Shown here piece after piece: positions 36,096 through 46,771 of a DNA stretch of 64,000 bases. Source of the DNA: Pyropia haitanensis (taxonomy: Eukaryota; Rhodophyta; Bangiophyceae; Bangiales; Bangiaceae); NCBI GenBank assembly GCA_008729055.1, contig SDUX01000004.1:62001-126000 (forward strand). Direction: 5' to 3'. The position numbers and the translations under genes are program-made. Below the pieces are notes generated by a model. It did not search any database. It had not been told where the DNA came from and worked only from the letters and a program-made list of their open reading frames with translations. The first letter of the stretch is position 1. Every line of letters starts with the position of its first letter.

Positions 36096-38139
36096 ATGTC
36101 GCAGCCCGTCATCCCCGTGGCGCCCCGCGCGCGGGTGCGCGCCCCTCCCTGGACGGGGGGCGGCCTTGCCCGCGGCGGCCGCAGCAACAGCAGTGGCGTG
36201 TGGTCAACGTACCGGCGCGTCGAGTCGAGCCGCCACGGCGGCGCCGTGTCGCGGATTGAGTTTTCACCCGCCGCGCCGCACGAGGCGGCCGTGACGGCCG
36301 GCTCGGCGGTGGCGCTGCTGCACGCCCGCAGCAGCACGGTGCGGCGACGGTTGTCGCGGTTCAAGGACATTGCGCGGGGCGGGTCGTACAAAGGGGATGG
36401 GCGGCTGCTGGTGGCGGGCGGGGACAATGGGGTGGTGCAGGTGTTTGACCTGGCCAGCCGGGCCATCTTGCGGACCTTTACGGGGCACAAAGGGTATGTT
36501 GGTTGCTGTCTGTTGCTCTGGCGTGTGCGCATCTTGTGGTGCTTGAGAGGAGGAATGATGAGCGTATGTTATAGTTCACTCTGACGGGACTACTAGCCCA
36601 TGAAGAGAAAAACCGATATCAATTGTGTTAATAGTCTTTCGTCTCTGCCTGACCCCTCTACGCCCGACGCCGTGCCGCTGTCGCCTTCATTGGATCTGTT
36701 TTTGCTGACGCCGTTGCCCTTGCTCGTGTTTATCTTGTTGCTACCGTTTGTTGGCGGTGCTCGTTCCCCACCTGCGGCCTTTCATCGTTGATAGTGCTGT
36801 GCACTCGACCCGGTTCTCCACAGACGGTCTACGCGTCCTGTCTGGTGGCGACGACGGGACAGTCAAGGTGTGGGATGTGCCAACGTCGCGGCTCCTCACC
36901 ACCCTTTCGGACGCCGCCGACTATGTTCGCTGCCAGTCCCCTTCCCCGTCATCCCCCCACCTGTGGGCAGCGGGCTCGTACGACCACCACCTGCGCGTCT
37001 ATGACCTCCGCACCCGTGGGGCGCCTATCTTTGACATTGACCACGGTGCGCAGGTGGACGATGTGCACCTGCTACCGGGCGGCGGGCTTGCCATGTCTGT
37101 CGGCGGCCCCGAGGCACGGGTGTGGAACCTCCTCGGCGGTGGGGCAGTAGCTGCCACCTTAGGCTCCCACGCCAAGGCGGTCACTTGCGCGGCCGTGCGA
37201 CCTGATGGGCGGGTCTTTACGGGCGGCCTCGACGCAGCGGTCAAGGTGCACAATGTGGCCACGTGGGAGGTGATGCATACCTACTTCTACTCAGCCCAGG
37301 TGCTGTCGGTGGCGGCATCGGCCGATGGCAGCCGCGTGGGAGTGGGCCTTGTCGACGGCACCGCCGTGGTGCGGCACAAGGACCGCGCTGCGGCCGCCAC
37401 AGCTGCCAAGGCGGCTCGCACGGCGGCTGGCGGCGCTCGGGCCGGGCGGCGGCAACAAAAGTCTTCCTCGGGGGTGGAGGGCATGGAACCCGACTCTGAC
37501 GACGCGTCGGGGGAGGAGGAGGACACAGCGCCACTGGGTGACCTGACCGGCCTGCCCAACTTTTTGGGGCTGGAAAAGTCGCCGTTTCAGCAGACCGCCT
37601 TTGCAGGCTGGGGCCGCGCCGGCGCGGCCGCCCCCTCGGCCCGCGCGCGGGCGGTGGCCGCCCGTGGCGGCCGCCACGTGTACGCCAAGGGCAGCACCGC
37701 GGCGGCGGTCGACGCGGACGCGCGCATTGCGGGTGGCGTTGGCGGGCGCGTGTCCTTACGGCTCGAGCCATGGGACCACGCGCTGCGGCGGTTTGACTGG
37801 CGGCTGGCGCTGGACGCTGTGCTCGACGGCGGCCCCGAGTCGGCGGCGGTGGGCGTCCTCGAGCAGCTGAGCGTCCTTGGCAAGCTGGTAGACGCCCTCA
37901 CGGACCGGTCCGAGGCGGAGCTGGCGCCGCTCGTGGCCCTCCTCTGCCGCCTGCTGTCGGTGCCCGAGTTTGGCGCGCTGATGGTGGAGGTGGCGCACGT
38001 GGTGCTGGATCTGTATGGCGAGAAGCTGGGCGCGAACGCGCTTGACGCGCTGCTGAAGGCCGTACGCCGGGAGGTGCGTGTCTTGGGGCAGGTGGAGCAG
38101 TGCCTAGGCATGTGCCAGCTGGTCTTGGGCCGTTCGTAG
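36096..38139 (+). CDS. UTP15: U3 snoRNA-associated protein UTP15 (WD40), two exons
   Basis: Join 36096-36493 and 36795-38139, 580 residues. UTP15 is a subunit of the t-UTP/UtpA part of the nucleolar small-subunit processome and supports rDNA transcription and 18S pre-rRNA processing (family knowledge). Exon 1 carries the family-typical N-terminus with RFKDIARGG, DGRLLVAGGDNGVVQVFD and LRTFTGHKG. Exon 2 continues AVHSTRFSTDGLRVLSGGDD and further WD40 blades to about residue 330. An Ala/Arg-rich then acidic insert (about 333-430, with GMEPDSDDASGEEEDTAP) is followed by the helical UTP15 C-terminal domain (about 433-580, starting near LRLEPWDHALRRFDW). The splice restores GHKG-AVHSTRF across a codon. 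The start is the ATG just before MSQPVIPVAP; no upstream in-frame ATG gives family-like sequence. Human UTP15 is a little over 500 residues, so the size fits with the insert. It is convergent with the beta-galactosidase gene, 177 bp apart. Confidence 0.9.
36494..36794 (+). other. UTP15 intron (301 nt)
   Basis: Donor GTATGT directly after GG of a Gly codon, acceptor GTTGATAG before TGCTGTGCAC. Removing it joins two halves of a WD40 region in frame. Reading through instead gives stops after exon 1. Confidence 0.88.
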
Positions 38140-38316
38140 CGCAGTATCAACAGGTGTTTGCCAGTCACCATGGCGTGTCGCGATTCTTCTCCACTTGCAA
38201 GTTGGACGCGTCTTGCACTAGTGCGCGCCCTGCGCCACCTATGCTAGGTGACCCCAATCCAGGTGGGGACGCGACAATTGGCCAGGCCGGTGTTTTCGTC
38301 GCTCATCTCCCCGTTG

Positions 38317-41077
38317 TCACCGGCGCGGCATGCCTGCCGAGACCCCGTGGCCTCCCTCGTCCACCGCTTCCATCGCACTGTCGTACAGCGCGACCGTGCC
38401 TGGGCTGGCGCCGCCCTCGTCGAGGATGGTCACTCGTAGCGTCACCAGCCCCTCGGCGTCGCCGTCGGCAGACACCCACGGCGGCACGTGGTAGTAGCGC
38501 TGGGTGGGCGGTGGCACGGGGGCGCCGCCGTCGCCATCGCCGCTGCCATCGCCGCCGCCGCCGCCACAGTGGCCGCCCGCCCCCCCCTCGGCGCCAGCGG
38601 TCACGGCCTCTGTGGCGAGCCCCACCCCCATCGGGGACCCGTCGAGAAAGCCGTTGAGCCCACGCCCCCCCCCACCGTCCAGTAGCGCGCCAGGTGGTGG
38701 CCATTCACGTAGAGGGCGCCGCGGGTGAGGCCGCCCAGGTCCAGGAACCACCCGTCCGACACGGCGGGCGCCGTCACCGTCGCCGTGTGCCACGTGGGCA
38801 GGTGACCGGCGGGGGAAGGGGGCGCCGCCGCTGCTGCCGCTGCGGGCGGTGCCGCCGGCCGCGGCGCGGGAGGCAACGGCGGCGATGGCGGCGTGTCGAG
38901 GGCCTGGCCAAGGAAGCGCCGCCGGTGGGGTTCGGCGTCCCCGACGCACGCCACCTCCCCAGACAGGAACGGCACCGCCGTCCACCCCGCCGCGCCGGCC
39001 GGGCCGCTCGCCTCGGCCGCGCACGCCGCGGCCCGCGGCGCGCCGCCGTTGCCGCCCGTCGCCGCCGCACCCGCCGGCGCGAGTGTCAGCGTCGCGGCGG
39101 ACAAAACGCCCTTGCGCTCGTCGAGCATGTTGGCGGCGCCCCCCAGCTGCCAGTCCCCCTTGACCAGCCCTGTCGAGACGGCCAGCAGGGCCACCTCCAC
39201 GGCCGTCGCCCCCGAGGACGACGCGGCGACGGCGGCCCACGGAAAGGAGATGGTGTGGGCCCAGCCCGGCCACCCGCGGCCGTCGGCGTAGGCGTTCCAC
39301 TTGTTGGGGAAGCGGTCCTCCCACAGGGGCTCTCCCGCCGCGGGGGAGCTCCCCACGTACGCCCCGTCCACGTAGGCGTGCACAATGTCCGCGGCCACCA
39401 CGGACAGCGTGGCGGTGGCCGTCGCCCGCGGTGCGTCGTCGTCGTCGTCGGCAATGGCGGCGGCCAGGCCGGGGACCGGCACCGACCGCACGTACCAGCA
39501 GTAGTCGGAGGTGTCGCCCGTCAGGCTCACCAGGTCCACCACCCCGCCCGCGGCGGTGGCGTCGCCACCATCGGCGGCGGTCGGGTCCCGCCCGGCGGGG
39601 GGGCGCCCAGCACCACCGCCCGGTCGGGCAGGGCGCCCAGCCGCGGCACCTCCTCCACCGCCGCCACCCGCCAAGACCACCCGCCGGGGGGCAGCACCAG
39701 CCGGCGTACCCGCCGCACCGACGGGCGCTGCGCCGCCGCCACCGCCACAGCCCCGCCCGAGCCCCCGTCGCCGCCGCCGCCGCCGACGCTGCCGCCGCCG
39801 ACGTTGCCATCAACCGGCCGGGCCCCCCCACCAAGTACGGCCGTGTCAAACAGCACCCGCCCGCGGCGGGTGTCGACCAGAACCACCGACCGCGGCGCGA
39901 TGCGGCCGAGGCAGGCACCCCCCAGCGCGGCCGCCGCCGGCGCCGCCGCCGGCGCGTCCCCGTCATTGCACACAAACGCGACGGCCGCGGCGGCGGCGAC
40001 CCACCGGTAGACGACCACGCCGCCGTCCGCGCCGGCGGGCGCGGCGTCCGCCACCGCCACCGCGTCCGAGCCGAGGAAGAGCGGCGCCGCCCAGTGGTCT
40101 ACGAGCGCCGCGTGCAGCGCGGCGAGGTGGCGGAACTTATCCCCGCGGCCGCCCGCCTCGTCCAGCGGGGCGTCGTAATCGTACGACGCGGTCGCGAGGT
40201 ACATCCCAGAGCGCCCCCAGTTGCTCCCGCCGTGCATCATGTAGTAGTTGACACCGGCGCCGCCGGCCGCCACAAACCGGGCGGTGCCGTACGCGAGGTC
40301 TACAGCCGGCCGGCCAACGCCGGCTGCCGCGCCATACACGCCGTACCAGCCCGTCCAGTGCTCGGTCCACAGTGCGGGCGACGCCGGGTGCTCCCGCCGG
40401 TGCGCGTCGAGGTGCTCGTGGCCGTAAAACGCGTTAATGGTGGAGAGGACCGGCGCGGCGCCGTCGCTGCCGTCGTCCGCGGGGGCGCCCAGGCACATGA
40501 GGAGCGGCACGCCGACGTCAAGCTCCCCGCCGAGGCGGCCGACCCAGTCCAGGTACCTCCCCCCGCCCGGCCCGTACGCTTCGGCGACCATCTCGTACTC
40601 ATTCTCGAGCTGCACCGCTACGACGGGCCCGCCATCTGCGGCCGACAGGCGGCGGGAGCGGAGCTCCCGGGCAACCACCCGGCACCAGTCGCCCATCGCG
40701 TCACAAAACGGGCCGTTATCGGTGCGAAAGCGGATGCCCGGGACGGACCGGAGCCACGCGGGGAGGCCCCCAAAGTGCGCCTCCGCGCACACGTACGGCC
40801 CGAGGCGGAGGAGGACGACCAGGCCCGCCGCGCCCGCGGCGGTGATAAACCCCCAAAGGTCCCGCCGGCCGCTCCAGTCATAGTCGGCCGCGGGGGTGCG
40901 CTGGTGCTCCCCCCAAAAGACGTACGTCTCGACGGCGTTGAGGCCCGCCGAGCGGAGGGACGCAAAGAGGCCCGCCCACCGCGACGGATGCGTGCGGGGG
41001 TAGTGGATAGAGCCAGAGAGGAGGAACTGAGGGGCACCGTCAAAGCGGACGCACCGCGCGTCGTAGGTGACCTTCAT
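38317..41077 (-). CDS. Beta-galactosidase, GH35, plant type; two frameshifts
   Basis: About 920 residues if two frames are bridged. It hydrolyses terminal beta-galactosyl residues of wall or storage glycans and glycoproteins (family knowledge). From the ATG at 41077: SGSIHYPR (about 21-28), acid/base motif QLENEYE (Glu160) and nucleophile motif ALWTEHWTGWY (Glu239) are intact, followed by a NYYMMHGGSNWG motif. The first frame ends near 39600. The protein continues in a second frame (VVDLVSLTGDTSDYCWYVRS to LYVNGHHLARYW), then in a third (RYYHVPPWVSADGD to the stop at 38317), which are the expected C-terminal jelly-roll and YHVP motifs. Switches fall at G7 (39597-39603) and C9 (38665-38673) on the plus strand; one missing base in each explains both. 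No signal peptide precedes the catalytic domain, unlike land-plant secreted BGALs. The upstream in-frame extension to 41158 has no ATG. Either base-call errors or a recent pseudogene; I favour errors. Confidence 0.85.
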
Positions 41078-41907
41078 GGCGGGCGACGCTGCTGGAGCGT
41101 CGCGGGGGGGTGTCTGGGGCGGCGAGTCACATAGGCCAGCCAGTCTCCGACACGCCACTCGCCTTGTGAACGAGGCCTCAGAGCCGCGTCTCGGTTAACC
41201 TACGTGCGCGACGCGGGCGTCAGCGTGGCGGCTTCGGAGGGGAGCGCAGCAGCGGCAGGCAGACACACCGCCCGCAATGATCAAGCGTCAGAGCCGATGG
41301 GGATCGCGTCGGCTGCACCCATCCAAGCGGACACTGGAAAGGAGATGCGGATCAATTGGGGGGGGCGCATTGGAACTGCACTTGTACTATGTATGCGTGT
41401 GCTACGCGGGATTTGACCAAATACACAGTCGTTCGTCGGCCGTCGCGTCAAGTGGGTGCCTGGATGGCTCCACGCCACGCAATGGGTCCCGACCGCAACA
41501 ATACTGGCGCGGCCGCGCAAGAGAGATACGCGCCCGTGCCGAGATCTCGTCGCCCCTCACCCCACACCTGTCGATCGTCCGCCACCACAGCAGTTCCCCA
41601 GCTCCGCGGGGGCGCGGGGGGGCGGGTGGGGGTCTGGCACCCCCCCAAATGGGCCGGCCCCCCGCCCCGGCCGAAAAGAGCTCCCGAGACGCGCACGCCA
41701 TAACCCGCCGCCGCGGCCGCCTATTCCCAACCCCCCTCTGCACTCCGCAACTGCCGGTCGTCGATCCGTCCGTGTGCTCGTCTCGCCTCCACACCGCCGT
41801 GTTTCCCACCGTTCGGCTCGCCCTCCTCCCCCCCTCCCTCCCCCCTCGTTTCTATCCAGTCCCCCCCCCCCGCCCCTCCCGGACTGTCGTTGACTGCTCC
41901 CGTCATC
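41078..41907. promoter_or_regulatory. Shared upstream region of beta-galactosidase and Rieske genes
   Basis: 830 bp between two divergent start codons. No internal gene is recognised. Its right third is strongly pyrimidine-rich and ends in a C11 run (41861-41871) 36 bp before the Rieske ATG. No TATA box is evident. Co-regulation is possible but not shown. Confidence 0.5.
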
Positions 41908-42507
41908 ATGGTCGCCTTTGTGCCTGCCGGTGCGGTCCTGTCGTCGCGCCACGCCGCCGCCACGGCGGCGGTGAGCGCGCGGCGGAGCACGACGTTTGGG
42001 TCGGCCGTCGCGACGCCCGTCGCCGCGCCCGCCCGCCTCCCCGTCTTCTCCCCCATGCGGATGGAGACGGACGCGTGGGTGCAGCTGCTCCCCACTTCTG
42101 ATATTGAGCCTGGGGAGCTCAAGCCCGTCTACACGACGGGCCAGAACATCCTCGTCTCGTGCGACTACGACGGCCAGGTGTACGCGTCGTCCAACATCTG
42201 CCCGCATCTGGGCACCCCACTGACGGACGGCGAGGTTGGTGACGGCGTGTTGACGTGCGCGCAGCACAAGAGCAGCTGGGACCTTAAGACGGGGGAACTT
42301 TCGGGCGCATGGTGCCCCTTCCCGCCCGTCCTCGGGCCTCTGCTCGGCAAGCTGCAGCCGCCCTCCAACCTTGCCGTCTTCCCGGTGCGCGAGAATGCTG
42401 GCTACATTGAGGCCCTCCTCGACGTGGACGCGGTCAAGGCGTTTGAGTCCAACTACTGGGCGGGGCTGCTCGACTCCAAGGGCAAGGCGACGGGCGAGTA
42501 CTACTGA
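41908..42507 (+). CDS. Plastid-targeted Rieske [2Fe-2S] protein
   Basis: 199 residues, intronless. The N-terminus MVAFVPAGAVLSSRHAAA is Ala/Ser/Arg-rich with an early Phe, as in red-algal plastid transit peptides; mature protein probably begins near residue 45-55. The Rieske fold follows, with both ligand boxes complete: Cys98-Pro-His100 and Cys117-Ala-Gln-His120, spaced by 16 residues, then SSWDLKTGE. So a real [2Fe-2S] cluster can be bound, and it should act in plastid electron transfer. The C-terminal ~70 residues (PFPPVLGPLLGKLQ, then FESNYWAGLLDSKGK) contain no membrane helix, so it is not the cytochrome b6f Rieske subunit PetC, which has one before the cluster domain. It may correspond to the soluble or thylakoid-associated Rieske-like proteins of plants and cyanobacteria (PSB33 type), a low-certainty assignment. 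The start is the ATG at 41908; a TTG 18 bp upstream is not credible. Confidence 0.85.
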   Translation: MVAFVPAGAVLSSRHAAATAAVSARRSTTFGSAVATPVAAPARLPVFSPMRMETDAWVQLLPTSDIEPGELKPVYTTGQNILVSCDYDGQVYASSNICPHLGTPLTDGEVGDGVLTCAQHKSSWDLKTGELSGAWCPFPPVLGPLLGKLQPPSNLAVFPVRENAGYIEALLDVDAVKAFESNYWAGLLDSKGKATGEYY

Positions 42508-44382
42508 ACAGCGGCCCCGCTCGTTCCTTGCCACCCGTTGAGGGCGGCACGGGGGTGATTGCCGCAGTGTGAGTGTCGGTGGAACTAGCAGGATGGAGGG
42601 AGTGACGGGGTGTGATGGGTTGGGGGCGGCTTGCCCCACCGTCCTCCCCAACTATTTCTTTCGTTGCCACGGATGAGAGCGCGGGTGCCGTGCTAGTGGG
42701 GTGGGGTGCCAGCTCGCTCGCCTCTGCAGTGGGTCTGGACCCGTGTGCGCAAGGTGCCGACGTGGCTGTGGCGGCGCTGGAGGCGGGTGGGCACGGCAGC
42801 GTCGCGGGCGCCGGCGTGAGGTTGTGGTTCTTCTTGGATACGGCGCGGCACAGTTTTGCGGCCCCTCTTTTTTTTTTTTCCACCTCTGCTGCAAGCTCAG
42901 CCACCTGGTGTTCCTCCGCCCCCCACCAGCCCCCCTTCCACTCTTTCTCACGCCCACGCGGGACGCCTCGGCAGCGCGTCACTGATCGTCTCCCGCCCGC
43001 CTCCCCGTCGCAGTAGGCAAAGGACAACGAAAGCGGCGGTAGGTTGGCGCCTTGGCGGGCAACCCCGCGCGGCGGGGTTGGGCGTGCGTCAACCATCAAA
43101 CGGGGCCAGCCTGTTGCCCGCCGGCGAGGGGCGCCGTCGTTCCCATCTCGTCCGCTTCGCCCCCCTGCCTCCCCCCACCCGTACCAGTTACCGTGGTGGC
43201 CTTGGCGCTTGCCGCGACCACGTCGTCGGCGTGTCCGGAGGGCCCTCTGGCCACCTCGGCATCAGTAGGGTGTACAGTGTGTACGCCCCACTCGCTCTCG
43301 TCTCAGCTTGCTTCCCATCCCATCGCTGTCTTCCCGTCGTGTGCCCTCTCAAAACCTCATGTAGTGTCATGATTCCTACGTCTGTAGCTGAAGAGTCTGA
43401 ACTACAATTTCCTTCAAGTAGTCGCATTCGCGGCGGCGGCTGAGCCCCCAAACGAGCGCATTAGAGGCTGATCCGAATACTCAACAGACTGATCAATGCC
43501 GGAAAGTGTATTGCAGAGAAGTGGTGGCTTCCTTACCAAGGAGCATCCAATTACCTGTCAAGATCTGATCAGTTGCCATCTCAGTCCTCACGGCAACCAG
43601 AAGGGCAGTTGTGTGTGGCGCCCCGGATCAGGACGCCCGCCCGTTGTCCTCTTGGGCGGGATCAATTGCTGGCAGCATCCAGGGTGATTTTGGCGGCGTG
43701 GTTCCAAAAGTCCAGAAACATGAAATAATTATTCAGTGGAATGAAAGTGTAGAGTTGTGTTCTGATGTTAGGCTGTGGCCCAGTATTGAACCTCGTGCTG
43801 TGGGTTGTTTGATAACTGGATAACACCGCCCCATATTATCAAACCCCCCTCACGACCTCTGATAGGGGGTCGGATAACATGATATCCAACCCAAGTTTCT
43901 CGGCCGCAAACCACAACACGAGGCGCACACGTGAAGGATATTTAATTTACCGATCCATGATTTGGTCTCACACACTGAAGTTTTCGCCTGTATTGATCCG
44001 GGTCCCCATCAACCCAGCGTGAAAAGCGTGAGACGTGGATTCCGAAACAGAGAGCACTGCGCTGGTTGTCTCTCCAGGCCGTGTCCCCCCCCTCCACACA
44101 CCCAGTTAAGGGTGGTCGCTGGGATCTGAAAAAGAACGAGTTATAGAAAATACATCCACATTTCCAAAGGCACTTTCACGCGGTTCACGCGGTGGGTGGG
44201 CCAGCAACGCCGTGGTACGCACCATCTCTCGTCCACCCCGCTATCGACCGCATCGCTCTGTGACCCCCCCAGCCTTCCCAGCCACCGTCGGCGTCTCACC
44301 GACGAGGCGTTTGGATCGGACTTTCCCACCTTTGAGTTTCTGTGCTGTCTCCTCGGTCGGCTACGCCTGGGTAACTCACGCT

Positions 44383-44814
44383 ATGAGCGCTCCAGCAATG
44401 GACCACATCCCAAGGTATGTTTCGACGTGTGGCCGTGAAGCGGAGTGAAGCGCTTATGTACCGCTGGGGGTTATGGTGCAATCAATCGGGACAGATCTTT
44501 CTGGTTGTGCCCATACAAGGTAACCACGCGAGTCTGCATCGCTTCCTATTTTCCGTATTTTTTTTCTCGGCGCTGACCGTGTTCTTCTCTTGTTTTTTTC
44601 CTGGCGCAGTGGTGTACATGAGGCCGCCTGTCTGGTAAAGGATATTGTTGATTGTACCTCTGGACGGCACCTGGCTTTTGTCTGCACCTCGTGTGTCACT
44701 CCTTTCCTCCACTCCACCCTCGCTACGGACGAGTGGCTCGCCAGCGTGGCAACACTCAGCCAGGCGGACCAAGACGCACACCGCACGGGAGCAGCCATAC
44801 TGAAGAGCAAATAG
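44383..44814 (+). CDS. Weak candidate small two-exon gene, unknown
   Basis: Possible join 44383-44414 and 44610-44814, 78 residues. A consensus-like donor (CAAG then GTATGT) and a T-rich acceptor (TTTTTTTCCTGGCGCAG) bracket a 195-nt interval whose removal keeps the frame open: MSAPAMDHIP followed by SGVHEAACLVKDIVD and ending AAILKSK. The second exon is less low-complexity than most open frames here. I recognise no domain. A chance splice-like pair or a fragment of a dead element is equally possible. Confidence 0.2.
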
Positions 44815-46523
44815 GCGCAGGTGAAAGTGGGTAGCCAAATCGGGAGGGGGTGGCAAGTGGGGGGGGGAGGGGGGCGCCAGGAAAAACGGAAAGCCCCGTC
44901 TGGGGTCGGGTAAAACACACGCAGATGGCAGAGAAAACCTCCGTTGGGGGAAATGGGATAGTGGCCTTGGCGTCACGGAGGTGTCCGGTCCAGAGCCGGC
45001 GAACAAAGGCACCGTCTGCAGCCTATAGCCCGGTCGGGGAGGGAGAAGGGGGGATAGGCACGCGCGGCGAGGGAAGCCACGTGCGCTGCCGGCCGGTCGC
45101 ACCTGAAAACGTCATTGGAGGTGAGAGGGACAGGGCCCCCCGGCAACAGCGGAAAGGATCGTCGGGGGAGGGTAGTGCCGGTGGCAGAAACGGGCCCATC
45201 GCGTGGGGGGGATGGGGGCACAGGTGGCAGCGGGATGCTCGGTCCACGTAGGGTGCACATGGGCGCTAGTGGCCGTACAGCTCCGCCGGGCGGGGGTGGG
45301 GGAGAGGGCACGCCGGGAGGGACAGGGGGGGGCGCCGGGCGGGAGGGACTCGGGCAACACTCGGGTCGGCGGACAGACAAGTGCAGGCAGGGGGACCACG
45401 GTCCGCCTATGCAGAGGCGCCCAGCGTCTGAGGGGAAAGGGGGCGACGCGCGAGAACAGCAGCGGCAGGTACGGCAGGGGGTGGCATCGGCAGACGTCGT
45501 CCCGTGGGAGAGGCGGCGACGTGTAGCATGGAAGACGGCCGGCAGGTGGGGGTTGGAGGTGGGGACAGCAAGGGAGGAGAGCGCTCTCAAGGTGGATGCG
45601 ACGCTCGATTTTTCACACTCGCCCGTTCAAACAGCTTGCGCGCGGCCAAATGTTTGCTTGCGTCGCAGTCCCCACCAGCTCTCACACGAGCTCTGGGGCT
45701 GATCAGTACATGCTTTTTCACCACCTTCATAACTCCATTGGGCAGGAGAGCTTCAAAGAGAGAAACACTGTCCCAAATGTGACGTGTACCAGCCAGAGAG
45801 CAGGAGCAGTAGATGAAACATGAGGACAGCCAACGAGAGGGCAGAACGGCATTCGAAAAGCCGTATGTCCCAGATAGACCGGTCTTAACTGGGTGGATCC
45901 ACCCGCCGTCGGCTGCAAAAAACGTAGACGCAAATTGCGTGGCCACCTTCAAGGTGGAGTGGGGGTGCAGGCGGGGCGCGTGGAGGGAGGCGGGGTGGGG
46001 CGCTGATCCCCGCCGGTGGTCTCGGGCAACGGCCAATGGGCGAGGCCGACTGTGGAGCGGCACGACCCGTACCGTAATGAGACCGACCCAGATGAGCGAC
46101 CCAGATGCGCGGCGGGGGATACAGATACATGCTGACCCACCCACCCCCCGCCCCCCTTGCCCCTACCGGCACCAACGCATCTCCCCCGCCCGCAGCTCTG
46201 CAGTCACGCACGGGCTCTCCCACACGGCGCCACGGCGGCGGGTGCGTCACTGGTGCCGCTCGCGCGGGGGGGGGGGGGACAAGGTGGGGGGGCAGCCCAG
46301 TCCCCCCGTCCCGCCTCTCCAGCGCTTTCTACGGCCCCAGCCGCCCCACGCCACCCGCCAGCGGCGTCAGTGGCGGCGGGGCGGGAAGGGCGAGCGCCCC
46401 CGCTGCCACCGCGTACCCCCATCACAGTACGGGGGTGCGCGGTGGCTGAAGGGGAGGCGGGACGACGTGCAGGGGAAAGGCGGGCCACCGTCGTGAGGGA
46501 AAGGGACTGCCACCGCCGCCGCC

Positions 46524-46607
46524 GCCGTCGTCGCTGCCACTGCCGCCCGCCGCCGTCGTCGCTGCCACTGCCGCCCGCCGCCGTCGTCGCTGCCACTGCC
46601 GCCCGCC
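46524..46607 (+). repeat. 28-bp minisatellite, three perfect copies
   Basis: Unit starting GCCGTCGTCGCTGCCACTGC, copies at 46524, 46552 and 46580 plus a partial fourth. It lies about 165 bp upstream of the GATA start codon, so in the promoter or 5' leader. Confidence 0.9.
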
Positions 46608-46771
46608 GCCGTCGCCACCCTTCTGGTCTACCCCCGCCGCCTCCCTGCCGCGCCACGTCGTACTGCGCCCGACGCCGTCACTCATCGCGTCCTTCCTCTC
46701 AAGGCAGAGGGGCGTCCTCTCCCCGTTCCGCCTGCGTGCCCCCTGTACTGTACGACGCGCCCCTTCAGTGC

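Larger units (their letters stand above)
42508..46771. other. 4.3-kb region with no convincing gene
   Basis: Open frames are short, overlap on both strands and are mostly low-complexity. GC is lower than the surroundings around 43380-44660 and 45600-45950. G-rich plus-strand sequence occupies about 44840-45400. A weak two-exon candidate (44383-44814) and a 28-bp minisatellite (46524-46607) are listed separately. It could hold an unrecognised or non-coding gene, or decayed mobile elements. No transposase, reverse transcriptase, terminal repeats or tRNA could be recognised. Confidence 0.55.

Noticed and set aside
38601..39680. Separate genes in the second and third frames of the beta-galactosidase region
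   Set aside because: Motifs run on in order across the frames, and a single base at each homopolymer run explains the breaks; one gene is simpler.
42434..43099. 221-codon minus-strand frame overlapping the Rieske 3' end
   Set aside because: No recognisable domain, simple composition, and it overlaps a well-supported gene.
45587..46144. 185-codon minus-strand frame in the gene-poor region
   Set aside because: Some stretches look protein-like, but there is no domain, no credible start and no splice support.
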